From Phoenix dactylifera (taxonomy: Eukaryota > Streptophyta > Magnoliopsida > Arecales > Arecaceae): DNA of 64,000 bases. The stretch spans positions 15,510,129-15,574,128 of the forward strand of contig NC_052397.1 in NCBI RefSeq assembly GCF_009389715.1, read 5' to 3'. The notes beneath the pieces were generated by a model. It saw only the letters and a program-made list of their open reading frames with translations. It ran no database searches and was not told where the DNA came from. Positions 1-9,030 of this stretch are shown piece after piece (position 1 is the first letter of the stretch; the number at the start of each line of letters is the position of its first letter). The translations under genes and the position numbers were made by a program.

Positions 1-1437
1 ATTTTGTTCCTCGGGCTCTCTCCTGTAGGCATGATCACGGACAAAATAACTCAACCGACCTCGGCGGACAAGTGCCTCGATCTCATCACGAAGCTCGTAG
101 CAATCCTCCGTATCATGGCCGCGATCTCGGTGGAAGCGGCAGTACTTTTTCGAGTGCTTCCGCGACTCTGTCGGACGCATTCTCAATGGAGGTCGGAGGT
201 AGCCCCGACCCTCAATCTCCATGAGGATTTCTGCTCGGGTGGATGTGAGAGGAGTGTACGTCTGAAATTTTTGGAGGGGAGACCCCGGGCGAGCTAGGCT
301 CTTGGGCCAAGGAGGCTCTTTCTCATGCCAGGGGAATCTGCTACTTGGTTGGGAGTGCTCCTGGTGCTTCTTCTGCATCTTGGCAGGTCGTTCGGCTTCC
401 TCCCGCCGAGAGGCCATGGCTTCCTCAGCCTTGGCGTACTTGCGAGCTCGGGTCAACATTTCGGTGAGGTCCGCAGGGAACTTCTCGATAGAGAAGAGGA
501 ACCTGTAAGACCGGGCTCCAGTCTTTAGTGCCGACATGGCGATTGACTGGTCCAGCTCCCGGACTTCCCATGTTGCGGCAGTAAACCGATCCAAGTACTC
601 CTTGAAGGACTCTCCCTCCTCTTGTTTGATGTCAAGGAGGGAGTCCGACGTCCGCCGCTGGGGCTGGCTAGCGGCAAAATTACTGGCAAACTGCCTGCCG
701 AGCTGCTCAAAGGAGGAGACAGTACTCGGCTTCAACCCGGTGAACCAAAGCCGGGCCGGTCCTCGGAGCGTTGCTGGAAAGGCTTTGCACATCATGGCCT
801 CCGAGGCTCCTTGTAGGGCCATTAAGGCCCGATAACTTTCCAGGTGGTCAAGGGGGTCGGCCCTGCCGTTGTAAGGCTCCACCTGGGGCATCTTGAACCG
901 CGGCGGGACCGGTTCGTCATCAATTTGCTGGGAGAAGGGGGACTTTGTGGTGAACTCAAAGTCACCATCACGTCCCGGTTTCCTTCCATGGAGTGCCTGG
1001 ATCTGGCGCTCCAGCTCCTCGACCTTCTTGTCGAGTTCATCATTCTGGGGGATCGCTGCAGCGGTCCGTTCTAGTACAAGTTGCCCTGGAACTGACTCGG
1101 CCTCTGAGGGTTGGGGCCAGCCACCAGGGCCTCTAGCTGGGTGTTCTCTCCAGAGGGAGGCCTGGACTTGAGAGTCCTGACCTCGAAAGGGAAGCCCGCT
1201 TGTAGGGGGCTCCAGTTGAGCTGGAGCCGGGGGAGGCGGTGCTGCTGGAATGCCCCTGGGTTGCAAGCTTTGGACGGCGGTAGCCAACGCCTGCACTTGC
1301 TGCACCAGGGCATCAAATTGTTCCGGTTGAACTTGAGGTGCTGGCTCAACCGGGGGTGGTGAGTTCCGAACGGAACATTCTGGGCTTGGTGGAGGACGTC
1401 GAGAGGCGTTGGAAGCCCCTTTGCTTCTTAGCTTCAT
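1..1437 (-). pseudogene. gag: gag fragment of Ty3/gypsy (Tat lineage), frameshifted and cut by the window edge
   Basis: The probable start codon is the minus-strand ATG at 1437, 34 bp inside the LTR, giving MKLRS as in the complete copy. Homology to the complete copy's gag includes the segment with FKMPQVEPYNG (about 880-900) and the retrotransposon gag domain. The pieces lie in different frames (minus ORFs at 1071-1349, 822-1043 and 525-710), so indels have broken it. At about 749 this copy keeps a tryptophan codon where the second copy has a stop. The protein would have formed the capsid and nucleocapsid of the retrotransposon particle. It is not functional here. Confidence 0.8.
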
Positions 1438-1453
1438 GGTAGCGAACTCGGTC

Positions 1454-1471
1454 CCTTCCTCTAGCGCCAAC
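1454..1471 (-). other. Primer-binding site of the gypsy copy
   Basis: Directly inside the LTR, the minus strand reads GTTGGCGCTAGAGGAAGGG. This is the same 19 bases as in the complete element at 30402-30420. A TGGCGC start right after the LTR is usual for tRNA-primed minus-strand synthesis in Ty3/gypsy elements. I did not determine which tRNA it pairs with. Confidence 0.6.
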
Positions 1472-2536
1472 TGTTGCTGGAAATTGGACCTGGGGGCCGC
1501 CGTGAAGCCGGGGAAGGAGGAGCTCCGCTGCTGTAGGAGGTGGGCGGCGGTGCGCCGGCTGGCTGCGTCCTCCGCCGCGGGGGGTGTGCAAGTCCTGCAA
1601 GGAAAACCGGTGGCCGGGCTCCCCGGCGCCGGCCCTCCGATGCCTAAGTCAGAGGGGGGCTTAACTTTGAAGAAGAGAGAGGGATTGTATGTGGAAGTCC
1701 GAAATAATCCCCTTGGGAGGAAGAGGCTTCTCCTCTCTTAGAGGGAGAAGCTCCCCTTTTATAGGGAGAGTGGCCGGATTACCTGTGATGTGACTGGGCG
1801 AATTAATGGATTACCGTCACTGTCAGGGAGCTGTCACGATTGATCGGACCCGTTGGGGTGGTTGAACCGCCGGTCGTGGTGGGCCTGGGGTCCGTAGATG
1901 ACAAGTGCATTGATTGCTGAGTGAACCGGTGGTCAGAAAGAGCCGTACGCTTTGATGGTTCAGTGATCCGGAGATCATCTTGAGCCGTGTTCATTTAATG
2001 ACTGAGTGCATTGGAGGCCTGAGGGGGTCTCATGCATTAATGATAGGGTGTGCCGAATGCCTGCGGGGATCTTGTGCCTTAATGACTTGGGGATGGTGGC
2101 AGATTGAAGTGGAGTCATATATTTAGTTGTCAGATCCTTTGGAGGGTTAGGCGGAGATTGGATATTTGGCCAAGGCATGGGCTCGGCGGGGTTGCCTTTC
2201 TGGTCGGCGCTCTCTGGTCTCGGCCTTCTGGTCTCGGCTCTCTGGTCTCGGCCTTCTGTGCTCGGCCTTCTGTGCTCGGCAGCCTTTTGTGCTCGGCAGC
2301 CTGCTGTGCTCGGCAGCCTGCTGTGCTCGGCTCGCTGTGCTCGGCTCGGCCTATGAGCTCGATCACTTAGAAGAGCCCGATCACTTGATGAGCTTCGAAA
2401 GCGGAAGAGCCCGATCACTAGGATGAGCTCGAGAGCGGAAGAGCTCGATCACTTGGATGAGCCGAAGAGCCCGATCACTTGGATGAGCTCGATCACTTGG
2501 ATGAGCCGAAGAGCCCGATCACTTGGATGAGCTCGA
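1472..2536 (-). repeat. 5' LTR of the truncated gypsy copy, with an expanded tandem-repeat tail
   Basis: The first ~730 bases (1472-2200) align with the LTRs at 19676 and 30421, sharing the CACGATTGATCGGACCC-type block near 1835 and GGAGATTGGATATTTGG near 2152. From about 2195 the sequence departs into a GC-rich tandem array not found in the other two LTRs. The outer end is missing. Confidence 0.75.
2195..2536. repeat. Two adjoining tandem-repeat arrays in the LTR tail
   Basis: The first array (about 2203-2346) repeats short units around CTCGGC, such as TGCTCGGCAGCCTGC. The second (about 2347-2536) repeats units of roughly 18 and 36 bases around GAGCTCGATCACTTGGATG and CCGAAGAGCCCGATCACTT. 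Both arrays are open in several frames, so ORFs here are repeat artefacts. Confidence 0.75.
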
Positions 2537-2544
2537 TCTTGCTG

Positions 2545-4119
2545 ACGGATTTGGGTGCTATAATTGCATTTGTGGGGTGGTCCATTTTACCACCAACAAT
2601 GACTAACTTTTTAGCAATGAAACAAAGTTTAATTGAATCACTTTCTACTTTAAATGTAAAAATTTCATTAACTTCTAATATTTGGTCAGCATCTGTAGGT
2701 AGTAATTATTTTATTGCCATTACTGCTCATTATATTGATAATGATTGGCAATTAAATAAACGTATTCTTGCTTTTCGTGCTTTTGATTTTCCACATTTTG
2801 GGCAACAAATTTCAAATATTATTTATCAAACTGCATGTTCATATAATATTAATGATAAAATTATGTCTATTACTTTTGATAATGCATCTAATAATAATTC
2901 TACTGTTGCATTATTAAAAGACTCATTGCATCCCATGTTAGATGGAAATTTATTGCATATTAGATGTGCATGTCATATCTTAAATCTTTCTATTCAAGCT
3001 GGCATGGGTATGATTCAAGATGTGATTGGTAAAATTAGAAATGCATTTTTTTTTATTCATGCTTCAAGATCAAGACTTCAAGAATTTAAGGAACTATGTA
3101 TAAATCATGATAAACGTTTTAAAAAATTTAAACTTGATGTAATTACTCGTTGGAACTCAACATATAGCATGATACATGATGCATACCCATATAGAAACTT
3201 ATTAAGTGCATATATTAATGATCGTGGATTAGGCTTTACATTGACTGAAACTGATTGGAATAAAGAAAAAATTTTGGAAGATTTTTTGCTTAGTTTTTAT
3301 AATGCTACCAATGTTCTTTCTGGTATTTATTATCCAACTTCATGTTTATTTTTACAACAAGCATATATAATTAGTCAAAAATTTGCAGAACATAGATATG
3401 ATGATGTTTTAATGCCTATTATTGACCTAATGGAATCTAAATGGAATGAGTATTGGGACAAGATATGTCCTATGCATAACTTAGCTGCTGTATTTAATCC
3501 TAGAGTTAAATTAAATGGCGTGCTAATTTTACTTGATGCATACTGTGAAAATATGATTAAAGATCCTGAACCTGCTAAAAATGAGGTAAAACAACTTCTT
3601 TATGATATTTATGCTATATATGATGAAAAAATTCGTGGATCTAGAACACAAATACAAACCTCTATTCCTTCTTCTAGTAGTTCTCGTTCGTCATCTATTT
3701 TTTCATTCATTGCACAGAGAAGACACACACATGCTTCAAGTTTATCTTCATCTTCTTCATCTTTAAGTAGTGAACTAGAATTTTATTTACGAAATGATCT
3801 TCAGTCTGCATATGATGAAAATCAAATAGAGAATCTAGATGTATTATCTTGGTGGAAGAGTGTTAGAAATCAATATCCTGTTATGTTTGCAATTGCATGC
3901 GATATTTTAGCTGTGCCGATGTCCACGGTAGCATCGGAATCCACTTTTAGTGCAGGTCGGCGTGTTCTTGACGAAAAGAGAAGTAGGATGACGGGCGAAA
4001 CGGTGGAGATGCTTCTCTGCTTCAAAGATTGGTTGGATGCTGAGGCAAGACTTCAAGATAAAGGTGGACATAATACAACATCCTCTGATGATGATGATAC
4101 AAACACTACTGAAGACTGA
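2545..4119 (+). pseudogene. hAT-family transposase, N-terminally truncated (RICESLEEPER/zinc-finger BED type)
   Basis: The frame is open to the TGA at 4117-4119. The first residues come from LTR repeats, and recognisable transposase begins near 2599. Visible landmarks are the RNase H-like start (SLTSNIW near 2660), ITFDNASNNN near 2870, CACHILNL near 2960, TRWNSTY near 3145, and the C-terminal dimerisation domain. The dimerisation domain runs from about 3770 to 4060 and includes WWK, PMSTVASESTFSAGRR and LLCFKDWL. Family members usually carry an N-terminal BED zinc finger and about 650-700 residues; both the finger and the start are missing. The first catalytic Asp, normally in S/T-D-I/M-W, appears as Asn (SNIW), which should abolish catalysis if my alignment is right. 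A serine-rich insert lies near 3660-3770. It is a relic, though with a surprisingly long intact frame. Confidence 0.85.
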
Positions 4120-4190
4120 AGAGTGAATACTGATTCACTGAATCACTGATGATTAGTAAGATTTCTTAATTTTTTATAATTGTACATTTT

Positions 4191-4283
4191 TATTGTATTC
4201 TGGAGGTCAGACCAAGGTCCAAACCTCGGCCCTTTGGCCCCTTTCTTATTGTATTCTGGAGGTCAGACCAAGGTCCAAACCTC
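4191..4283 (+). repeat. Direct repeat in the hAT 3' non-coding region
   Basis: The segment TATTGTATTCTGGAGGTCAG and what follows (about 37 bp) occurs at 4191-4227 and again at 4246-4283. About 18 bp separate the copies. Confidence 0.8.
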
Positions 4284-4427
4284 CCTTCATGTACCATTTT
4301 GATTTAAATTAATAAACTGGTAGGGGTCTATGCCAAACCCCCCACCATTAAGGTGGCTTTATATTCATAAATTCTTAGTTTTCAATATTTATTAATTTAT
4401 TAAAAAAATTTATGAAGCATTAATTTT

Positions 4428-4632
4428 TATCGGGCCGGGCCGGGCCCAGGCCCGGACCGTGCCAGGCCCGCGGGCCGTGCCGTGCTTGGCCCGCGGGCCT
4501 AGAGCGGGCCGTGCCTGGGTCGGCCCGCGGGCCAGTAACCTGTGACCCGGCACGGCCCCTTTAAATGGGCCGTGCCAGGCACGGCCCTCTTCGTGCCGGG
4601 CCGTGGGCGGCCCGGCCCAGTGCCCAACTCTA
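4428..4632. repeat. GC-rich subterminal repeats of the hAT right end
   Basis: This stretch has dense, mutually inverted GGGCCGTGCC/GGCACGGCCC and CCCGCGGGCC motifs, ending at the terminal CCCAACTCTA. Such subterminal motif clusters are where hAT transposases bind in characterised elements. They are highly self-complementary, so ORFs called here are not real. Confidence 0.7.
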
Positions 4633-4921
4633 GGCATGAGGCGAACAATGGGCTTGAGATCGCCGTCCAATTGCTGGAGCCCATCATGGCATCAAGGAGC
4701 AATTCCCCACTCTCCTATGGGGATTTCTATCAGGTAAGTTTTATCTGGTACTTTTGATGGCAATTTTGGTTTCATTTCTTGGAGTCTTTTGATTCGATTT
4801 GTTTGGTTTCTTTATATTTGGGACTTTTCTTGGCTGATGGAGTGATTAATTTCAGCTGGCTGGAGTTGTGGGCTCGTGGCTGTGGAGATCACTGGTCGGC
4901 CGGAGGTCCCTTTCCATCCTG
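4633..4921 (+). pseudogene. Ascorbate peroxidase gene fragment (two partial exons)
   Basis: Exon A (4633-4733) reads RHEANNGLEIAVQLLEPI, then LSYGDFYQ, followed by a GTAAGT donor. Exon B (4856-4921) starts after a TTTCAG acceptor with LAGVV and continues, after a break, as VEITGRPEVPFHPG before a GTATAG donor. The order and splice junctions match class I ascorbate peroxidase of the cytosolic/peroxisomal type, which detoxifies H2O2 with ascorbate. About 8 extra bases (near 4871-4878) between LAGVV and AVEITG destroy the frame. Exons upstream (distal His) and downstream are absent. The fragment begins exactly at the hAT terminus, so it is gene debris, cut or captured around a transposon insertion. 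Confidence 0.75.
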
Positions 4922-5171
4922 GTATAGCTCTTCACTCATTCTGTTATTATAGTTTCGATTTGATACCTATGCTTTTTTTCATTTTTTTTGTTAATTCTAT
5001 TTACGAATTCAAGAGATATGGTTTGGATTTCATGCTCTTGTGATTTTTAGTTCTTTTTTTTGATATTAGAAATCAATGCTGTATTTTCTTGGAATTTTAT
5101 ATTAAAAAAGAAGAGATTTGGATTTTTTGGAACTTAAACTTACGTTTCATGATTCCTAGAATAAACTGTTT
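4922..5171. other. AT-rich tail of the peroxidase fragment (intron remnant)
   Basis: After the exon B donor the sequence is T-rich like a plant intron. I see no further peroxidase exon and no other gene before the hAT-like repeat end. Confidence 0.4.
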
Positions 5172-5288
5172 GGTTTCATTATTTTAAATAAATTTTTAAA
5201 ATATTTTACACTTATTATTTTTTATTATTAAAAAAAGGCCTTCCTAGTGAGCTCGCCTTAGGCCCCCAAATGCATTGGGCCGCCCCTG
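5172..5288. mobile_element. Right end of a non-autonomous hAT-like repeat, copy 1
   Basis: The stretch TTTTAAATAAATTTTTAAAA through GGCCCCCAAATGCATTGGG to GCCGCCCCTG is closely repeated at about 46610-46738. On the minus strand it starts CAGGGGCGGCCC, resembling plant hAT terminal inverted repeats. The matching left end is not seen. It abuts the reductase fragment at 5289. Confidence 0.5.
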
Positions 5289-5673
5289 TGTTGACCTCCA
5301 CCATGAAGCAAACCTCCTCCAGCAACTGGGCCACCAGTTCCTAGGGCACGAACACACCTTGGTTGCAGATGAGAACATTGATAGGGCCGACCTTCTCGAG
5401 GGCTCAAGCTACGGCATCAGGGTCTCGGACTTCAACAGCGAGGGTGACGGCGTCGATGTCGGTGGCAAGTCGAATGGCGTCATGGGCCTCCTGGAGGTGG
5501 GTGGGGTTGCGCGTGAGGATAGAGGTGCAAGCGCCCTCGGCGGCGGTATGGCGGGCAAGGGTGAGGCCAGTCCCACTAGACCCGCCAGTGATGAGGACAT
5601 GGCAGCCCTTGATGGGGATCCGAACGCGTCGTGGGCAGACGACGAGGAGGAAGAGTAGGAAGAGGGAGGCCAT
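5289..5673 (-). pseudogene. 3-ketodihydrosphingosine reductase (TSC10/KDSR-like) 5' fragment
   Basis: From the minus-strand ATG at 5673 it reads a hydrophobic start (MASLFLLFLLVV), then RIPIKGCHVLITGGSSG. That is the NAD(P)-binding glycine motif of short-chain dehydrogenases as found in 3-ketodihydrosphingosine reductase, an ER enzyme of sphingoid base synthesis. It continues as LARHTAAEGA, AIRLATDIDAV, then a TGA at about 5404. Beyond it, in the same frame, come ALEKVGPINVLICNQGVFVP, a TAG, and FMVEVN before the repeat end at 5288. The two in-frame stops, the Thr in GGSSGTG where Ile is usual, and the missing catalytic SYK region show it is dead. No intron is seen within the fragment. Confidence 0.75.
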
Positions 5674-5779
5674 GGATGGGTTGATCGAAAGAAGAAGAGA
5701 TTTCCAAACAAACAAACATACAATGGCGTTTTGGCTGCTGAGACTCTCATGCACTTTGCTGGCAATTAAATTGCTACTT

Positions 5780-6022
5780 TAATTACCAAACCCGAACTAG
5801 ATCTGAACTGGACCTAAATCGAATCTGAATTTTTTGGGTTAGGTTCGGATTATACATGGACCCAACCCGACTTGAATGACTCATTAAGTCAAAAATTGTA
5901 ACCATAGACCCGACCCGATCTTCTATTTAGTTGAGTCTAGGTCCAAAATTATGACCAACAAGAAATCGAATTGGGTCGGGTTCACTCATGACCTGGTTTG
6001 ACCTGACCCATTTGCACCCCTA
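5780..6022. mobile_element. hAT-like non-autonomous element fragment (right end)
   Basis: Repeated ACCCGA/GGGTCGGGTT blocks occur here and the stretch closes with TTTGCACCCCTA. On the minus strand that is TAGGGGTGCAAATGGGTCAGG, a common terminus of plant hAT MITEs. No left terminus or clear 8-bp duplication was found. Confidence 0.5.
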
Positions 6023-6723
6023 CTGCTGGTTAGCAACCCTATCATTAAACACTTTGGAAAGGTACATGTTTTAAGCATTCTACTTGGGATCTTGAGACAT
6101 ATTTTTAGAATATCAGTACCTAATCAGGCCAGTTTTATAAGATCTTAACTCTAGCCTTTAGCTTCAATAAATGGAGAACAATTAATTCTATGAAGTTTTC
6201 TAGGACTTGGCAAAGATGCAAAATCAATAGAATGCACCAAGGTAGAACAAGGAATAGAATGGGGTTATTTAGTTGGCTATAAAAATAAATTTTGTTTAAC
6301 CTAAATTCAAAGTTTTATCAATATCAAAATTAATGGAACTTTCATATATGATATCACTGCTGATCATTGGTTCAAAATCTGATTTTAAAGAAAATATGTG
6401 CTACAAAATGTAAGAAACTTTCTCCAAAAATGCCCATGCTAATCTCTCCTTTGTCAATGAAAATATTGTTTCTATCTATAGAGCACCTACCACCAAGGCA
6501 TGTAAGACTTCCATCCTTCTCCCACGACAAGGAATCTTCAAGACATGTTTTACCATATTTTTATACTTCTGCAAGATATTAGTTATATTTGAGGATGTCA
6601 TAAGTTTACGAGCTCTGAAAAGGCAAAAAAAGAATCATTTTTCTTGGAACGGAGTAAGTGAAACAAGCCAAGCAAAGGGCAAAGGTCTCCCCCGACAACC
6701 ATACTTTGGGTTGCACGATTAGT
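6023..6723. other. Intergenic, nothing recognised
   Basis: AT-rich sequence with only short, unconvincing ORFs and no repeat I could match elsewhere in the window. Confidence 0.4.
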
Positions 6724-6992
6724 TTGTTGGGGGTGTGGGGGTGGAGCCCCTATGGGCCGGATTAAAATTATTATTATCGAATGCTAGTTCGAGTCTAAAT
6801 CAACCTACTGTATTATATAAATATCGGGTGTATTAGGAGATAGAGTTTGTAAGAAAATTTCGTACTATGTAATCTTCAGTGTTCTATGGTGAAACTTTTA
6901 CATCATCTCTATCTGTGAACTTAGATCAATAAACTGAATTACATAAATATTGTATGTTCTTGTTCTTTTTTTTTTTTTCTTTCTTGCTTGCA
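6724..6992 (+). mobile_element. Probable solo LTR (Ty1/copia-like)
   Basis: It starts with TGTTGGGGGTGTGG and ends near CTTGCTTGCA. Inside are a TATA-like TTATATAAATA (about 6812), an AATAAA-type signal (about 6928) and a T-rich tract. The TG...CA ends and promoter-to-poly(A) order fit a copia LTR. No target duplication is clear and no partner LTR is nearby. Confidence 0.4.
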
Positions 6993-8240
6993 GCAAAAGT
7001 TATCTTAAATGACATCTATATCTCTAATCTCAGATGAAAAGTACTTTAACCCACTTTAGTTTTAGGAATTGCAATAGTCAGCTTTTTTTAAAAAAAACAA
7101 AAAACAAAACCCAATCCACAAGAGTTGTTGCATTGTCTATGCACCCATAAGAGATTAGGAGAAGAGGAACAAATGGAGAATCGGCTTTAAGAGCTCACAC
7201 TTGCCTAATCAACTGTACATATATTTTTCTTCCTATAGAAAGTAAGGATGGATCCACCATACCTTGTCTTAGCTGGTTTCATTGCACCCATTACTGAAAT
7301 AAAATTCGTCAGCATTATGTCAATAAAATCTCGGCCTCCATGAATTAACCTAAAGCATCTCTCTTCGGATTGACCGGCTCTAGAACATAAGGTCCCCTCA
7401 AAGAGAAGAACATGTTCTAATGTGGTCCAAGAGATGTGGACATCTCAGAACAGCATTGCTAATGGAAGAGGAGCAGATCAGTCTTCCAATTTGTGTTGGA
7501 GTAACTGTTTTCAGGTTCAAGCCAGCATAGAGTCAGAGAGATGTAGCCACCATGGCCGGTTGGGTTCACACTGCAAGGACCACTATGGGGTTCAATCCAT
7601 ATTCCAGTATGAGGCTGTGATTGGGGCACGAAACAGTGTTAGAGAGCATACAACCCAGTGGGTAAATGGACTAAAGTTTAACTAATATCTGCCATGTTTG
7701 AAATCAAACATAGTGCAGTTTTATATCAAATCTAAGTGCGGATGTCCTTGCCCATTGATTGAAGGTCATACTCCTGGAAAGCCGCAGGAATTTAAAAAAA
7801 AAAAATTACTCTCTCTCCCTCCCTCTCTCTCTCTCTCTCTCTTCTCTTTTGTCAGCCATTCTCCTGGATCAAAAAAGTACAAAAGAATCAATGGTGAGCA
7901 TGTGCTGTCCATCAAGACTGCATCAATGATGGCATATCCCACCACTAAAAGATTTCTATTCAGATGAGTACAAGGACCATCCTATTCCACAAACATCTCC
8001 TATGGCACTTTCTAAACGTCCACATCTCCACCACTGGGATCTTCACCACTGTTTGGTGGTTGGTCAGAGGGAAGGACGGCATAAAGACTCAAAGCATAAG
8101 TCTTATCACCTAAATGACTCGAATGCTGCTTTAGCGAAGCTAGGTTGCATGCAGAGCCATAGCTTCATCTTGGAATCTTCGTCGTCCACTGGGTTAGCAC
8201 TACCTCCCTATTTCACTAAATAAAATAATTACTGTTCTAT
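6993..8240. other. Intergenic, no gene recognised
   Basis: It holds a CT-rich microsatellite near 7808-7843 and a few short ORFs (such as 7422-7685) with no family resemblance I can name. Base composition is somewhat more balanced at 7400-8200 than around it, but I cannot support an exon. Confidence 0.4.
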
Positions 8241-9030
8241 TACTGAGAAACGGGAAGTGTGAGTCCACTCAAAAAAATATTTTTGTATGCGAGCCAAGTT
8301 TCAATATGGCTTGAAAACTTATGCTATTAAGTTTTTGATTTATTTATCTATGCCATTCCATTTATCTTTCAATAACTATTCTACATAGGGCTAACTCTCA
8401 TACGTGAACCTCAACATTCTTTCCCTTTATGTACGAGCCCATTTAGCTACCTTTGAGTATAATCCGCTATTACTTCTCAACTTCTCCGATTAAGCTCCGC
8501 TCTATTGCTTTTGCACGCCCCATATGTTTCGCTCTAGTCCAAAAGCTCTTTCCAAGGGTCACACTATACTTCATCCAATATATTATTGCTCAAGCTCAAG
8601 AGTCCCCCAATGTAGTATTGTTCGAGTTCAGGAGTTAGCCGCTCTCCAAGATTCAAGTGTTGGTACATACCTGCAAGAGTCTGCTAGCTCTTCCACGAGC
8701 TATAGCTGAGCCTAGGCTTGATCTCAATACCTTGCTCCATCTTGCCGATCAACTTGGAAGAGTGTGGCAGATTCTACCAATCGACATATTACTATTCGAG
8801 CCACTAATTTTGATGCTTTACAACTTCAAGACTTGCTTCTATCGGCTTTAATACTACTTGTTGGAGAGACCGGAAGAGTTTGAGTCCAATCAAGAGAAGA
8901 CACTTGTATACAAATCGGAAGCCAATAAAGCTTAAAATTTGATCCGTTAAATTTTGAACCAAATCATCTGTATCAATCCATCTACCTTCCAATAATTATT
9001 CTATGTAAAAATAAACCCTGCACATGATCC
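8241..9030 (-). mobile_element. TRIM-like miniature LTR element
   Basis: Two diverged direct repeats of about 175 bp lie at 8241-8416 and 8859-9030. Shared blocks include TATCAATCCATCTACCTTCC versus CTATGCCATTCCATTTATC, and AATAATTATTCTATGTA versus AATAACTATTCTACATA. Read on the minus strand, the first LTR ends in CCAACA at 8859. It is followed at once by AGTAGTATTAAAGCC, close to the initiator-Met tRNA site TGGTATCAGAGCC (three transitions). A purine tract (AAAGGGAAAGAA) precedes TGTTGAGG at 8416. The roughly 440-bp interior codes for nothing. Size, PBS and PPT fit a terminal-repeat retrotransposon in miniature; the repeat divergence makes it old. Confidence 0.6.

Larger units (their letters stand above)
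1..2536 (-). mobile_element. Truncated Tat-type Ty3/gypsy retrotransposon (gag + 5' LTR)
   Basis: On the minus strand this reads LTR (2536 to 1472), primer-binding site, then gag running off the left window edge. The gag part is clearly homologous to 28885-30387 of the complete element at 19676-31307, with many substitutions and indels. The LTR begins on the plus strand with TGTTGCTGGAAATTGG, the same end as in the complete element. Its distal part differs: it carries a tandem-repeat tail and stops abruptly where AT-rich hAT sequence begins near 2537. The expected outer LTR end (CCCCCCAACA on the plus strand) is absent, so this side has been lost. This is an older relative of the complete element. 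Confidence 0.85.
2537..4632 (+). mobile_element. 5'-truncated hAT DNA transposon
   Basis: At about 2537 the sequence switches from GC-rich LTR to AT-rich DNA encoding a hAT transposase, which runs to 4119. The right end is GC-rich with many GGGCCG/CGGCCC blocks (4428-4632), and the last bases read CAGTGCCCAACTCTA. On the minus strand this gives a TAGAGTTGGGCACTG terminus, typical of plant hAT elements. The matching left terminus and the BED zinc-finger part of the transposase are missing. The 8 bp after the end (GGCATGAG, 4633-4640) would be one half of a target duplication whose partner is gone. Confidence 0.8.

Noticed and set aside
893..1171. Plus-strand ORFs across 1-1740 and 28291-30294
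   Set aside because: They are complementary-strand shadows of gag-pol and shift frames where the minus-strand protein is recognisable. No family match on the plus strand.
4410..4702. Gly/Pro/Ala/Arg-rich ORFs in the GC-rich block
   Set aside because: They come from the repeated GGGCCG motifs of the hAT right end.
4633..4921. Functional ascorbate peroxidase gene
   Set aside because: Only two partial exons with a frameshift; upstream and downstream exons are missing.
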